From the NCBI GenBank assembly GCA_039679375.1, contig JBDKVA010000131.1:1-64000 (forward strand): a stretch of DNA of 64,000 nt. Direction: 5' to 3'. Positions 7,841 to 17,460 of the stretch are shown in pieces. Under the pieces are notes generated by a model that had not been told where the DNA came from, did not search any database, and saw nothing but the letters and a program-made list of their open reading frames with translations. Source of the stretch: JBDKVA01 sp039679375 (GTDB lineage Bacteria; Bacillota; Clostridia; Acetivibrionales; DTU013). How positions within the stretch are numbered: the stretch's first letter is position 1; each line of letters begins with the position of its first letter. Position numbers and translations under genes: made by a program.

Positions 7841-10234
7841 TTAAAACCTGCCAAGTACAAATTTGTAAACAAAATATCTGAGCTTACCCATATTTATTTT
7901 TACTTCTTCCATAAAGCCGTCATTAAATTCGCAAAAGAGCTGCTTTTCTTTTTCCGTAGCATCCTTTTTACTATATCTCGACCTTACAAAGATATCTGTT
8001 ATTACTTTGAATTTTACAGGACTGAAGAACATGAACGAATCGATCCTTTCCGAATATTGGAAAGGAGTTTCGGCAGCTCTGTAGCCAAGTCCCTGCAAAC
8101 CGAGTATATGCACATAATAATCGTACAAATTTAAAACACATTCTTTTGCAGGCAGATTGACCAATTTGTAAAGCTTGTATCGTCTTCTGAATATATTGAA
8201 CAATAACAATATCATTAGAATAAGGAAGACAGACCCCGAAACGATTAGCGCTATCAGCTTCGGTGATGTTCTATCCTCAGATGTATTCCCAATATATTCA
8301 AAATCCATATCATCCTCATCCTGGTACCTTTCAAGCATTTCCATATAATCATTGTAGGTCGGGCTGTAAGCACCTGTGTATAATGGCTCGGGACTCTGAT
8401 TTGAATAAAACGTCGACCTGAATGGAGCGGTTGGTTCAAATGGAAGCCAGCCATAGCCTTCAAAGTATATTTCAACCCATGCATGAGCCTGCATATTCGT
8501 GACAATATAAGTAGAACCGCCTTCCTCAGTTGGGTTGGGTGGAAGCATATATCCTTCGACATATCTTGCAGGTAGCCCGGCGCACCTGGCCAATATGACC
8601 ATTGCCGATGCGTAGTAGGAACAGTAGCCTTCCTTCAGGTCAAAAAGGAAATAATCAACGAAATCCCTGTTCCTGGGAGTTGACCTTACGTCAAGGTTAT
8701 AAGGGTAGTTTGCCGCAAGGAATTGTTCTATTGCTTTTGCTTTATCATAGTTATTCTGATAGGGCGCAACCAGTGATGCGGATAGATCCCTGACCCTCTG
8801 AGGCAGTTCCACCGGCAGCTGCAGATAATCGCGGTAGATGTTATTACTTTTATATCGTAACGCAAGCATCAGCTCTGCTTGCGTTAGCTCCAATTTTATT
8901 GCAGGCAAAGACGAAGAGCTTGAATTTGATGAGAACAAATCATTGACATGACTGGCATACAGTCCTCTGCTGCTTTTTCGGATAATATCCGCAAATTCTT
9001 CTGTTCCGATATTATTGCTATACATCCTTACATTATATGTGAAGCCTTTTTTAAGCCTGGAGGATGAAAAAAGGTCGTCTGTATTGTTTTTATAACTGAC
9101 AAAATTATCTTTTCCAGCTATAAATTCAGTAATTTTGGATGGGACAAATAATGATTTCGTTTTAAGATTTAAAAATGCCACGGCAGCGTCATTTATTTCA
9201 AAATTATTTTCGACAAAATCCTTCTCACCTGTCAGAATGTACATTCCAAACTTCATTTCCTCCGTATCGCTATAGAACGATTCATAATTGGATGGATTAT
9301 CCATGGGATATTTCTTTTGTGAACGGTTAACCCAGGTGGCACCTGTATAAAGGTCTTTTGTAGCACCCTTCAAATATATGTTCCTGTTGGTAGTGACCTC
9401 CAGTACATTTGTTTTGTCAAGCCGGACCCTGCCGCCAAGATGGTTATCGTTGTCTCCGAAACCGGACGATGCGGAAAGAGAGAAATAATCGAAAACCTCA
9501 TAGTTCATATTTTTATTTATATAATTATATACAGATATGACTTTCTTATCCAGCCATTTCCACTCGATAGGTTTTTCGTTTGCTTTGACCGAATATGCCA
9601 AAAAGAATATGATCAGGCAAATCGGTATACTCCAGGCAATCATAAAAGGAGATTTAAAAAAATCGTTCTGTGATTTGGAGGATTTGAGCAGATAGACGTA
9701 CTTCAGCCAGGCAATCAGAGTAGCCATCAGGAAGATATAAAATGGAACAAGGGTCGAAACAATGTCATACGATGTTTGTACAGCAAATAACCCAATTCCG
9801 GCAGCTTCTATAACTAAAAACATAAATTTTCTTATGATAAAGATATATGAAAACACGGACACCATAATGATCAGCGCTGCTGCTGTGATATTCTGGTACA
9901 GGGGAACAGGTACGCCAGGGTATTGTATAAAATCACTAAGCCAGTAAAAGTACTCTTCCAGAAATGTGCCTGTTTTCTCCGTACCAGGCCCGAGAACAAG
10001 GTAAATTACGACTGCCATCAAAGCTAAGCCTAAAAAAACACACGAAATAAGTGCGGCATTTTTGTTCTGAAAAAGAATAAACAGGATCGTGGTGCATAAA
10101 ACGATCCAAAACAATAGCTTTACAGGAGGGTAAGTAAGACACAGCGAAGATGACAGGCCATATACGATGCTGAAGCACATCAGCTGTGCCAGTAAAATAT
10201 CTGGGATTTTTTCAAGTAAATTTTTTGCCTTCAT
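7841..10234 (-). CDS. Membrane-anchored transglutaminase-like protein (DUF3488/TgpA type)
   Basis: The 797-residue protein has about six N-terminal membrane helices (within residues 10–210), a large extracytoplasmic part, and a transglutaminase-like core. The catalytic cysteine lies in EGYCSYYASAMVILARCAGL (near 536) and the histidine in AHAWVEIYFEGYGWLPFEPT (near 582). A further helix near 660 (LIALIVSGSVFLILMILLLF) precedes a cytoplasmic tail. This is the standard layout of TgpA-like proteins. It is the last gene of a moxR–DUF58–transglutaminase operon found widely in bacteria. Its substrate is unknown; surface or wall protein processing is the usual guess. RBS GGAGG precedes the ATG. Confidence 0.88.
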   Translation of the reverse strand: MKAKNLLEKIPDILLAQLMCFSIVYGLSSSLCLTYPPVKLLFWIVLCTTILFILFQNKNAALISCVFLGLALMAVVIYLVLGPGTEKTGTFLEEYFYWLSDFIQYPGVPVPLYQNITAAALIIMVSVFSYIFIIRKFMFLVIEAAGIGLFAVQTSYDIVSTLVPFYIFLMATLIAWLKYVYLLKSSKSQNDFFKSPFMIAWSIPICLIIFFLAYSVKANEKPIEWKWLDKKVISVYNYINKNMNYEVFDYFSLSASSGFGDNDNHLGGRVRLDKTNVLEVTTNRNIYLKGATKDLYTGATWVNRSQKKYPMDNPSNYESFYSDTEEMKFGMYILTGEKDFVENNFEINDAAVAFLNLKTKSLFVPSKITEFIAGKDNFVSYKNNTDDLFSSSRLKKGFTYNVRMYSNNIGTEEFADIIRKSSRGLYASHVNDLFSSNSSSSSLPAIKLELTQAELMLALRYKSNNIYRDYLQLPVELPQRVRDLSASLVAPYQNNYDKAKAIEQFLAANYPYNLDVRSTPRNRDFVDYFLFDLKEGYCSYYASAMVILARCAGLPARYVEGYMLPPNPTEEGGSTYIVTNMQAHAWVEIYFEGYGWLPFEPTAPFRSTFYSNQSPEPLYTGAYSPTYNDYMEMLERYQDEDDMDFEYIGNTSEDRTSPKLIALIVSGSVFLILMILLLFNIFRRRYKLYKLVNLPAKECVLNLYDYYVHILGLQGLGYRAAETPFQYSERIDSFMFFSPVKFKVITDIFVRSRYSKKDATEKEKQLFCEFNDGFMEEVKINMGKLRYFVYKFVLGRF

Positions 10235-10249
10235 GTTTTCCTCCAGCTC

Positions 10250-11449
10250 CTAGCGCTCCAGTACTTCCTTTATATTGTCGTCTATGTCGATTTTGTAACT
10301 GTTTACGCCTATTTCAGGCAGAAATGACAATATATTTTCCGCATCGGTGATTTTTTTACCTGTTATTTTCTCGGGAGATGTATAGACCATGCTTACATCG
10401 AATCCCGAATTACTTGCTCTGTAGATCTGGTTATACAGGTCATAGTCCAGATTGGATGTAAAAATCACGATATTCGTCTTGTTTATTTCATTATTAACAT
10501 ATATCTCCAATAGATCCTTTATTGGTACAGTTCCGCTAAATTTGATATTTGCCATCAGTTCGAACAGTTCATTGAATAATAAATGATTTTTCGCTTCAAT
10601 ACTGTTCAATTTTCCGTTAAAATACACGAGATTTATGGGTATCCAATTATACAGGCAATAATAAAGCACTGCTACGATCGATTCAATGACCTTATCCTCC
10701 AGAATAATATTTTCACTGCCGCTGTACGGGTTTTTTTGCAAATCAAGCAGTATGAGTGTGTTGACCTCTGAAGTGCTTTGAAATTTTTTAACCATAAAAG
10801 ACCGTGTCTTTGCAGTCAGTTTCCAGTGGATGCGCTTTAGACTATCGCCGTATGCATATTTCCGGACATCGCTGGTTGTAGTCATATCTTCGGTTCTGTT
10901 ATTCAAAATGGAATGGGATTCCGACATGAAATCCGTTTTCAGAAGGAAATTTTCGAGGTAGATGATTCTGGGATAGACGGTGACGTATTTGGGTTCGTTT
11001 ATATTGTACTTGAATTTGAATAAGCCGAAAAAGTCTTCGATCTCCACAGAATGTATTCCGATTTCATAGCTTCCCCTGTAATTACATTGAAGCTCAAAAG
11101 AATGGTTTATTCCGCTATATGGTCTAAGCGAGAAATTGCAGATCTGGACCTGATTCTCAAAAATCGTTTTAGCGCCATGGAAGGTAACACTGATGTAAGG
11201 ATATATGAAGAAGTCTTCATTATTAACGCTGAAAATAAAATGAACCTTGTCACCCTTTGTAACAAACTTCTTGTCGAGTTCCTGCCCGAATTTGAAACGT
11301 ATATATATGATGATTGTATAGATAAGTGAAACCAAAGGCAGCAGGATAGCCGTATAAAGGAGCATGTAAGGAATCTTGCCGCCGTTGAAATATGCAAATA
11401 TCAGCGCCATGATAAAAAGACAAATGTAGAGTATCCTACTTTGCTTCAT
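10250..11449 (-). CDS. DUF58-family membrane protein
   Basis: The 399-residue protein has two N-terminal helices (residues 5–50), an immunoglobulin-like middle part, and the DUF58 signature RKYAYGDSLKRIHWKLTAKT followed by a von Willebrand A-like C-terminal half (LILLDLQKNPYSGSENIILE). DUF58 proteins occur with MoxR ATPases and are thought to help assemble or activate partner proteins. The start overlaps the end of moxR by 14 nt and the stop lies 15 nt before the transglutaminase start, so the three are surely one operon. No enzymatic function can be assigned. Confidence 0.88.
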   Translation of the reverse strand: MKQSRILYICLFIMALIFAYFNGGKIPYMLLYTAILLPLVSLIYTIIIYIRFKFGQELDKKFVTKGDKVHFIFSVNNEDFFIYPYISVTFHGAKTIFENQVQICNFSLRPYSGINHSFELQCNYRGSYEIGIHSVEIEDFFGLFKFKYNINEPKYVTVYPRIIYLENFLLKTDFMSESHSILNNRTEDMTTTSDVRKYAYGDSLKRIHWKLTAKTRSFMVKKFQSTSEVNTLILLDLQKNPYSGSENIILEDKVIESIVAVLYYCLYNWIPINLVYFNGKLNSIEAKNHLLFNELFELMANIKFSGTVPIKDLLEIYVNNEINKTNIVIFTSNLDYDLYNQIYRASNSGFDVSMVYTSPEKITGKKITDAENILSFLPEIGVNSYKIDIDDNIKEVLER

Positions 11450-12392
11450 GCGGGCTCACCACCGGAACATTAATTTTACTTACGATGGAATTTAAAATTT
11501 CTTCTGCACTGATTTTTTTCAATTTCGCTTCCTGTTTTAGTATTATTCTGTGCGAAAGGACAGGAATGACCATTTTCTTAATATCATCAGGCAATACATA
11601 GTCTCTGCCATTATAAAATGCCCATGCCTGTGACGCCCTGAACAGCGAAAGCGAACCCCTTGGGCTCGAGCCGAGCGTTACATCAGGATGCCTTCGGGTC
11701 TGAGCGACAATATCGACGATATAATCATTTAAAGTACGATCCACGTACACATTCCTGATTTCCTCATGAAGTGCCGTTATATCATTGCTTTCTGCAACAG
11801 GATGGAGATTTTCCAGAGGATTGGTGAACTGGAACCTGTTAAGTATGTAGCTTTCCTCGGTATTTGTCGGATAACCGATCGAGATTTTCATGAAAAACCG
11901 GTCGATCTGTGCCTCCGGAAGAGGATATGTCCCGAGATATTCCACAGGGTTTTGTGTGGCGAGCACCATAAAAGGCCTTGGCACTTTGTATGTGATACCG
12001 TCTACCGTGACCTGATATTCTTCCATTACCTCAAGCAAGCTGGCTTGTGTCTTGGGAGATGTCCGGTTTATTTCATCGGCCAGGATGATTTGGCTCATAA
12101 CAGCACCGGGCCGGTATTCGAATTCACAGGTTTTTTGATTGAAAATAGAAAATCCTGTAATATCGGAAGGAAGAACATCAGGTGTGAACTGGATCCGGCG
12201 GAAGGAGGCATTGATTGATTTTGCCAGCGCCGACACAAGGCTTGTTTTTCCTACGCCTGGCACGTCCTCGATAAGCACGTGACCGTTGCAGACAAGTGAT
12301 ATTACAGCCAGTTCAACGGGATATCGCTTTCCTACGATGACATTTTCTACATTACTAACAATATTTTTTAGAATTCTAACGGAATCATCCAT
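11436..12392 (-). CDS. MoxR-family AAA+ ATPase
   Basis: A chaperone-like ATPase of 318 residues. Walker A is GVPGVGKTSLV in DVPGVGKTSLVSALAKSINA, Walker B is ILADEINRTSPKTQASLLEV, and sensor residues lie in LATQNPVEYLGTYPLPEAQ. The C-terminal lid includes HRIILKQEAKLKK. It is the first gene of the moxR–DUF58–transglutaminase operon and probably remodels the products of its neighbours. The ATG at 12392 is preferred over the one at 12401 because GAGGG abuts the latter with no spacing. The 266-nt divergent region to cinA holds poly-A/T tracts and the cinA promoter. Confidence 0.9.
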   Translation of the reverse strand: MDDSVRILKNIVSNVENVIVGKRYPVELAVISLVCNGHVLIEDVPGVGKTSLVSALAKSINASFRRIQFTPDVLPSDITGFSIFNQKTCEFEYRPGAVMSQIILADEINRTSPKTQASLLEVMEEYQVTVDGITYKVPRPFMVLATQNPVEYLGTYPLPEAQIDRFFMKISIGYPTNTEESYILNRFQFTNPLENLHPVAESNDITALHEEIRNVYVDRTLNDYIVDIVAQTRRHPDVTLGSSPRGSLSLFRASQAWAFYNGRDYVLPDDIKKMVIPVLSHRIILKQEAKLKKISAEEILNSIVSKINVPVVSPHEAK

Positions 12393-12606
12393 ATTATGCA
12401 TCCCTCTTATCTATTGAATTTTGTGCCTGCCTGAATCAGCATGAAGGCCACATTTGTTGCTTATATTTCATTTTACAATATCAGGAATACATAATAAAGT
12501 AGTTTTTTTTTGTCATTTGTCGTCTTTTTTTCATAGGCAGTGCATTGGAACATAAGTTAAAAGATTGATGATATTGCGGAGTAAAAAATCCGGAGTGAAA
12601 AGTTCG

Positions 12607-12635
12607 TTGCGGCGATACTTACCATTTGGTATAAT
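12607..12635 (+). promoter_or_regulatory. Sigma-A promoter of cinA
   Basis: TTGCGG (12607–12612) and TATAAT (12630–12635) are spaced 17 nt apart, about 25 nt before the cinA start at 12659, giving a short leader. Confidence 0.7.
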
Positions 12636-12658
12636 GACACATGAAGGAGATGACTAAT

Positions 12659-13900
12659 ATGAAAGCTGAAATACTGGCAGTCGGAACTGAACTTCTTATG
12701 GGCCAGATTGCAAATACAAACGCTCAATATATTTCCTCAAGATTGCCTAATGTGGGGATTGGAGTATATTATCATGATGTGGTGGGAGATAATCCTGAAA
12801 GGCTGAAACAATGCCTTGCACTTGCTCTTTCAAGATCGGACGTCGTTATTTTGACAGGCGGCCTCGGACCGACACAGGATGACCTGACGAAGGAGACTGT
12901 TACCGAAGCGGTAAAAAGGAAGCTGGTGCTGGACCAGGAAAGCCTTGACAAGATGACCGCCTTTTTCGCAAAACGAAACAGGAAGATGACGGATAACAAC
13001 ATCAAACAGGCCTATTTGCCGGAAGGCTGCATTATTGTAAGGAATAAAAACGGTACTGCTCCGGGCTGCATTATTGAAGAGGATGGAAAAGTCATTATTA
13101 TGCTACCGGGTCCGCCTTCAGAAATGAAACCCATGTTCGACGACAGTGTAATACCGTATTTTGCTGCAAAATCTGAGTTCAGGCTTGAATCACGTTTCCT
13201 CAGGATTTTCGGGATCGGAGAATCCGCCGTGGAAGATACGCTGATCGATTTGATCGGCACCCAAAATAATCCGACTATCGCACCTTATGCAAAAGATGGG
13301 GAAGTTACACTGAGGATCACTGCAAAGTATAACAAAAACAGTACTGATGAGGATATAATCACTCCTGTTGAAAATGAAATAAGACGGAGACTTGGCGATG
13401 CCGTATACAGCAATGATAACAGCAGTCTGGAAGAGGTATCGGCAAAGCTTTTGATGGATAGCGGGACAACCCTGTCGCTTGCTGAATCCTGTACCGGCGG
13501 CATGGTTGCAGCCAGTTTAACTGAAACACCGGGTATATCAGCTGTTTTTGACCGCGCTGCGGTAACTTACAGCAACCGCTCCAAAGTGGAGGAACTGGGT
13601 GTGAAGCAGGAGACTCTGGCACAGCATGGCGCTGTAAGCGAGCAGACAGCGAAAGAGATGGCTGAAGGCATCAGAAGAGCGTCGTCAACGGATATCGGTA
13701 TTTCCATAACCGGGATTGCAGGGCCTGACGGCGGTACACCTGAGAAACCTGTCGGAACGGTATATATTGCATTAGCGCATAAAAACGGGGTCGATTCCCA
13801 AAAGCTCGAATTATGGGGCAGCAGAAACAGGATAAGAAATGTAACCTGCCTTCATGTGTTTGATATGCTTAGGAGACATTTGTTAAAACAGACTGAATGA
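12659..13900 (+). CDS. cinA: CinA: competence/damage-inducible protein, nicotinamide-nucleotide amidase type
   Basis: This 413-residue two-domain protein joins an N-terminal MoeA/MoaB-like (COG1058) ADP-ribose pyrophosphatase-type domain (MKAEILAVGTELLMGQIANT; VILTGGLGPTQDDLTKETV) to a C-terminal NMN-amidase domain (LSLAESCTGGMVAASLTETP; SITGIAGPDGGTPEKPVG). It functions in pyridine-nucleotide salvage and is often encoded next to recA in Gram-positive bacteria, as here with murJ between them. The start at 12659 is chosen because AAGGAG (12644–12649) sits 9 nt upstream, inside a longer reading from 12641. Confidence 0.94.
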   Translation: MKAEILAVGTELLMGQIANTNAQYISSRLPNVGIGVYYHDVVGDNPERLKQCLALALSRSDVVILTGGLGPTQDDLTKETVTEAVKRKLVLDQESLDKMTAFFAKRNRKMTDNNIKQAYLPEGCIIVRNKNGTAPGCIIEEDGKVIIMLPGPPSEMKPMFDDSVIPYFAAKSEFRLESRFLRIFGIGESAVEDTLIDLIGTQNNPTIAPYAKDGEVTLRITAKYNKNSTDEDIITPVENEIRRRLGDAVYSNDNSSLEEVSAKLLMDSGTTLSLAESCTGGMVAASLTETPGISAVFDRAAVTYSNRSKVEELGVKQETLAQHGAVSEQTAKEMAEGIRRASSTDIGISITGIAGPDGGTPEKPVGTVYIALAHKNGVDSQKLELWGSRNRIRNVTCLHVFDMLRRHLLKQTE

Positions 13901-13947
13901 ACTGACAGTCACAGATTAACGGGTAGAAAAGCCCGGGGGGATTTGCA

Positions 13948-15531
13948 TTGCGTTATTTGAAAGGCAACAGTATCGCCGGCGCAGCTGTTATTGTAATGTC
14001 TTCCATGGTGGTGAGCAGGCTGACCGGCTTTATAAGAGAAACGATGCTTTCCTGGAAGGTTGGGCTCAGCTGGGTACAGGATGCATATATCGCAGCTTTT
14101 ACCGTTCCCGACCTGATGTATGCTTTATTGGTGGGAGGTACGATTTCAGCGGCGCTTGTGCCTTTTCTTTCAGGCAGCCTGGAAAAGGGAAAGGAAAAAG
14201 AAGACTGGAAGGCGGTCAGTTCTTTTATCAATACGGTTTTTGCAGGCATGGTGCTGTTTTGCATCATTGGCATCATATTCGCACCGGTTATTATTCCGAT
14301 AGTCGTACCCGGATTTACTGAAGAAAGCCCTGATACAAAAGAACTTGCCATAAGGCTGTCGAGGATTTTATTTCCATCTGTTTCATTCATCATGCTCGCG
14401 GGCATATGCAATGGCGTATTGAATTCTTATAAAAAATTCGCCGCAGCGGCCTATGGACCTTCTATATATAATGCAGGCTGTGCATTAAGCATTTACTTCT
14501 TTGCAGATACAAATGCGGAAAGTATGGTCAGAGTCGCAACCGGTGTTGCGGTGAGCGCGATGGTCTATTTTTTCATACAGCTTTCCTTTTCATTGCCCAA
14601 ATTCAGAATGTACCGGTTTGCTATCAGTATCCATGACAAGAGTTATCAAAAGCTGGTAAAGCAGGCAATACCATCCCTTATGTCCTCTTCTATAACACAT
14701 GTCAACTTCCTCTTATCGAAAGCATTTGTGAGCTTTTCCGCAATAGAAGGAAGCCTTGCTGCTTTTTACAATGCGAACACGACATGGCAGCTTCCTTACG
14801 GTATATTCGCGATGGGCATCGGCACTGCTATGCTGCCTGCATTGTCCGGTAAATTTGCGGCCGGGGCAAATAAGGAATATAAAAATATTCTTATAAAATC
14901 CCTCACATCCGTTCTCTTTTTTTCCGTTCCGTCAGCGGCAGCTTTTATTGTGTTGAGGAAACCGGTTGTAAGGGCGATTTTTATGTGGGGGGGAAAATTC
15001 TCGGAAAACAGTGTTCCTATGGTAGCGTCTATTCTTGCAATGTTTTCGCTTGCAATGATATCCCAATCGATTGTAGCCATAATGAACCGTGCTTTTTATG
15101 CCAGGCAGGATACGAAGACGCCTCTATTTATCGGGATGGGTTCAGTTGCGATGAATTTTTGCTTCTGCATGGTGTTTTACCGTTTTACAGACCTCGGTGC
15201 GGCAGGAATGGCACTTTCCTATTCGATCATCAGTACGGTGAATTCCATTTTGCTGTTGATCCTTCTGAATAAAAAGATGAATGGGATCCAATTGAACAAA
15301 TTATTTAAATTCTTTGCAGCATCCATCCCAGCAGCATTAGTCATGTGTGTGCTGCTTTATGTTTTTGAAATGCTGCCGGTGCAGCTTGATACAAAAATGC
15401 TGCAGCTCATGTATCTGGCCTTCGAGATCATAATGGGTGCGGTAATTTATATTGTAATGATGATTTTATTGAGATCCGAAGAAGCGTTATACTTTTGGGA
15501 GACAGTGAAAAAGAAGGTAAAATTGTTGTAA
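13948..15531 (+). CDS. murJ: MurJ/MviN lipid II flippase
   Basis: This 527-residue polytopic protein with about 14 membrane helices belongs to the MOP superfamily and carries lipid-linked peptidoglycan precursor across the membrane. Characteristic stretches are SRLTGFIRETMLSWKVGLSW, the N-terminal family hallmark, then DAYIAAFTVPDLMYALLVGG, and YGIFAMGIGTAMLPALSG. It starts at TTG (13948) after a G-rich ribosome binding site (GGGGGG at 13935–13940). It lies 47 nt after cinA and just before the recA promoter region. Clostridial genomes often carry several MurJ-like proteins, so it may not be the only one. Confidence 0.9.
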   Translation: MRYLKGNSIAGAAVIVMSSMVVSRLTGFIRETMLSWKVGLSWVQDAYIAAFTVPDLMYALLVGGTISAALVPFLSGSLEKGKEKEDWKAVSSFINTVFAGMVLFCIIGIIFAPVIIPIVVPGFTEESPDTKELAIRLSRILFPSVSFIMLAGICNGVLNSYKKFAAAAYGPSIYNAGCALSIYFFADTNAESMVRVATGVAVSAMVYFFIQLSFSLPKFRMYRFAISIHDKSYQKLVKQAIPSLMSSSITHVNFLLSKAFVSFSAIEGSLAAFYNANTTWQLPYGIFAMGIGTAMLPALSGKFAAGANKEYKNILIKSLTSVLFFSVPSAAAFIVLRKPVVRAIFMWGGKFSENSVPMVASILAMFSLAMISQSIVAIMNRAFYARQDTKTPLFIGMGSVAMNFCFCMVFYRFTDLGAAGMALSYSIISTVNSILLLILLNKKMNGIQLNKLFKFFAASIPAALVMCVLLYVFEMLPVQLDTKMLQLMYLAFEIIMGAVIYIVMMILLRSEEALYFWETVKKKVKLL

Positions 15532-15549
15532 AAATATGTAATTTTTGTA

Positions 15550-15578
15550 TTGACTCTTTTGTAGAATTGTTATATAAT
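15550..15578 (+). promoter_or_regulatory. Sigma-A promoter of recA
   Basis: TTGACT (15550–15555) and TATAAT (15573–15578) are 17 nt apart. The LexA box begins 7 nt after the -10. Confidence 0.85.
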
Positions 15579-15585
15579 TTGATTC

Positions 15586-15599
15586 AGAACAAACGTTCG
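15586..15599. promoter_or_regulatory. LexA (SOS) box upstream of recA
   Basis: AGAACAAACGTTCG has the GAAC-N4-GTTC core of the Gram-positive LexA site, CGAACRNRYGTTYC. It lies at the expected transcription start, 49 nt before the recA ATG. Bound LexA would block recA transcription until DNA damage. Confidence 0.85.
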
Positions 15600-15647
15600 A
15601 TTTTGATAGCACATGGTTATATTATACATATGGGAGGTTTTCGGGAG

Positions 15648-16700
15648 ATGATTGAGAAAAAGAAAGCATTGGAAATGGCGCTTGGCCAGATTGAAAAGCA
15701 GTTTGGCAAGGGTGCGGTAATGAGGTTGGGTGAAAATACCCATATGAATGTTGAAACGATACCCACTGGTTCGGTAGGCCTTGATATTGCATTAGGCGTC
15801 GGCGGGGTACCACGGGGAAGAATCGTCGAGATATTTGGACCGGAATCTTCGGGTAAGACTACAGTAGCACTGCATATCATTGCAGAAGCGCAAAAAGCCG
15901 GCGGTGATGCTGCATTTATCGATGCTGAACATGCACTTGACCCTGTTTATGCCAAGAAACTCGGTGTTGATATAGACAATCTGATTGTTTCCCAGCCGGA
16001 TACCGGCGAGCAAGCTCTCGAAATAGCAGAAGCTCTTGTCAGGAGCGGTGCGATCGATGTTATTGTAGTAGACTCTGTTGCAGCGCTGGTACCAAAAGCG
16101 GAAATTGACGGAGAAATGGGCGACGCTCATGTCGGGCTTCAGGCAAGGCTAATGTCCCAGGCACTCAGAAAACTTGCAGGCGTTATTAGCAAATCAAATA
16201 CTACTGCCATATTCATCAACCAGTTGAGAGAAAAAGTCGGTATCATGTTTGGTAATCCTGAAACCACACCAGGCGGGCGTGCTCTTAAATTCTATGCCAC
16301 AGTCAGGCTTGATATAAGAAGGATTGAATCGATTAAGCAGGGTACTGACATTATAGGTAACAGGACAAGGGTAAAGGTCGTAAAGAACAAGGTTGCTCCG
16401 CCATTCAAAGAGGCTGAATTTGATATCATGTACGGAGAGGGTATTTCAAAAGAGGGGAGTATACTTGATGTTGCTGCAAACCTTGATATCATAAACAAGA
16501 GCGGCGCCTGGTACTCGTACAACGGCCAGAGAATAGGGCAGGGCAGGGAAAATGTAAAGCAGTATCTGAAAGAGAATCCTGAAATATCCGGCGAAGTCGA
16601 GAAGAAAATCAGGGAAAATTATAACCAGGCTTTTGTGAAAAGCATGGTTCCGAATGAACATGAAGAGGAAGAAGATGAAATGGATATAGACATAAAGTAA
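15648..16700 (+). CDS. recA: RecA recombinase
   Basis: This 350-residue protein covers the whole RecA fold: it forms filaments on single-stranded DNA, pairs homologous strands and triggers LexA self-cleavage. Walker A GPESSGKT is at residues 64–71. MAW-type motif DAEHALDPVYAKKLGVD, loop NQLREKVGIMFGNPETTPGG and an acidic tail (EHEEEEDEMDID) are present. The ATG at 15648 is chosen because GGAGGT (15633–15638) lies 9 nt upstream; the frame is open further 5' but that part overlaps murJ and the promoter. recX follows after a strong hairpin. Confidence 0.98.
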   Translation: MIEKKKALEMALGQIEKQFGKGAVMRLGENTHMNVETIPTGSVGLDIALGVGGVPRGRIVEIFGPESSGKTTVALHIIAEAQKAGGDAAFIDAEHALDPVYAKKLGVDIDNLIVSQPDTGEQALEIAEALVRSGAIDVIVVDSVAALVPKAEIDGEMGDAHVGLQARLMSQALRKLAGVISKSNTTAIFINQLREKVGIMFGNPETTPGGRALKFYATVRLDIRRIESIKQGTDIIGNRTRVKVVKNKVAPPFKEAEFDIMYGEGISKEGSILDVAANLDIINKSGAWYSYNGQRIGQGRENVKQYLKENPEISGEVEKKIRENYNQAFVKSMVPNEHEEEEDEMDIDIK

Positions 16701-16731
16701 TCCTGTTGATAAGATAATAGGTGAAGTAATA

Positions 16732-16775
16732 AACCCAAAAAACAAAAGAACTTAAAAGTTTATGTTTTTTGGGTT
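16732..16775 (+). terminator. Terminator-like hairpin between recA and recX
   Basis: AACCCAAAAAACA (16732–16744) pairs with TGTTTTTTGGGTT (16763–16775), an exact 13-bp stem. It probably limits read-through from recA into recX. Confidence 0.7.
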
Positions 16776-16817
16776 CTTGCTTATACTTTCAGGCAATACT
16801 TTGGAGATGATGCGGTA

Positions 16818-17441
16818 TTGGAAATAACATCAACAGAAAAAAATAAAAAAAATGAGGACCGGCTATCTGTGTATGTTGACGGTAAGTTTTCATTCACTAT
16901 TTCTGAAGAAGATTTTATTTCGATGAATCTGTATGAAAATCCGGTTCTTACAGAAGAAAAAATCGATTATATCAAAAACACACTGAATTTCCGTGAAGCG
17001 AAAGCCCTGGCAGTACGATATCTTTCAATGAAGCTTCGGACGGAGCAGGAAGTCAGAACCAAGCTGAAGGATAAAGGGTATGACAGCGCTTGTATCGAAC
17101 AGGTCATAGAAGAGCTTAAATCCATAGGATATATCAATAACAAGCTATATGCTCAGAAATACGTTTTTGACAGAAGCAAGCTGAAGCCTCTGTCAAAAAG
17201 ATTAATGCGACTGGAGCTTAAATCAAAAGGAATACCGGATGATGTTGCTGATGAAGTACTGGATGATTGGAAAATAGAAGACAATGTCGTTGCGGAAAAT
17301 CTTCTGAAACGCAAATTTGGAAAATATAATCTATCCGATGAAAAAATCCGGCAAAAAGCATATATGTTTCTATTACATAGGGGTTTCTCTCACGATACGG
17401 TAACAGAAGCCCTTCAAAGTTTTAATGAAGAAGATCACTGA
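16818..17441 (+). CDS. recX: RecX, regulator of RecA
   Basis: RecX binds RecA filaments and restrains or remodels them. The 207-residue protein has the family's repeated three-helix units, e.g. AVRYLSMKLRTEQEVRTKL with KDKGYDSACIEQVIEELKSI, and LKPLSKRLMRLELKSKGIP. Length fits Gram-positive RecX. It begins at a TTG (16818) 11 nt after GGAG. Position directly after recA supports the call. It is separated from recA by the hairpin at 16732–16775 and is probably expressed at a lower level by read-through. Confidence 0.9.
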   Translation: MEITSTEKNKKNEDRLSVYVDGKFSFTISEEDFISMNLYENPVLTEEKIDYIKNTLNFREAKALAVRYLSMKLRTEQEVRTKLKDKGYDSACIEQVIEELKSIGYINNKLYAQKYVFDRSKLKPLSKRLMRLELKSKGIPDDVADEVLDDWKIEDNVVAENLLKRKFGKYNLSDEKIRQKAYMFLLHRGFSHDTVTEALQSFNEEDH

Positions 17442-17460
17442 AGGTATAGGAGTACAAAAG

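Noticed and set aside
12547..12560. GGAACATAAGTTAA upstream of cinA as a LexA box
   Set aside because: Only about 10 of 14 positions fit the consensus and the right half-site is broken; cinA has an ordinary sigma-A promoter closer by.
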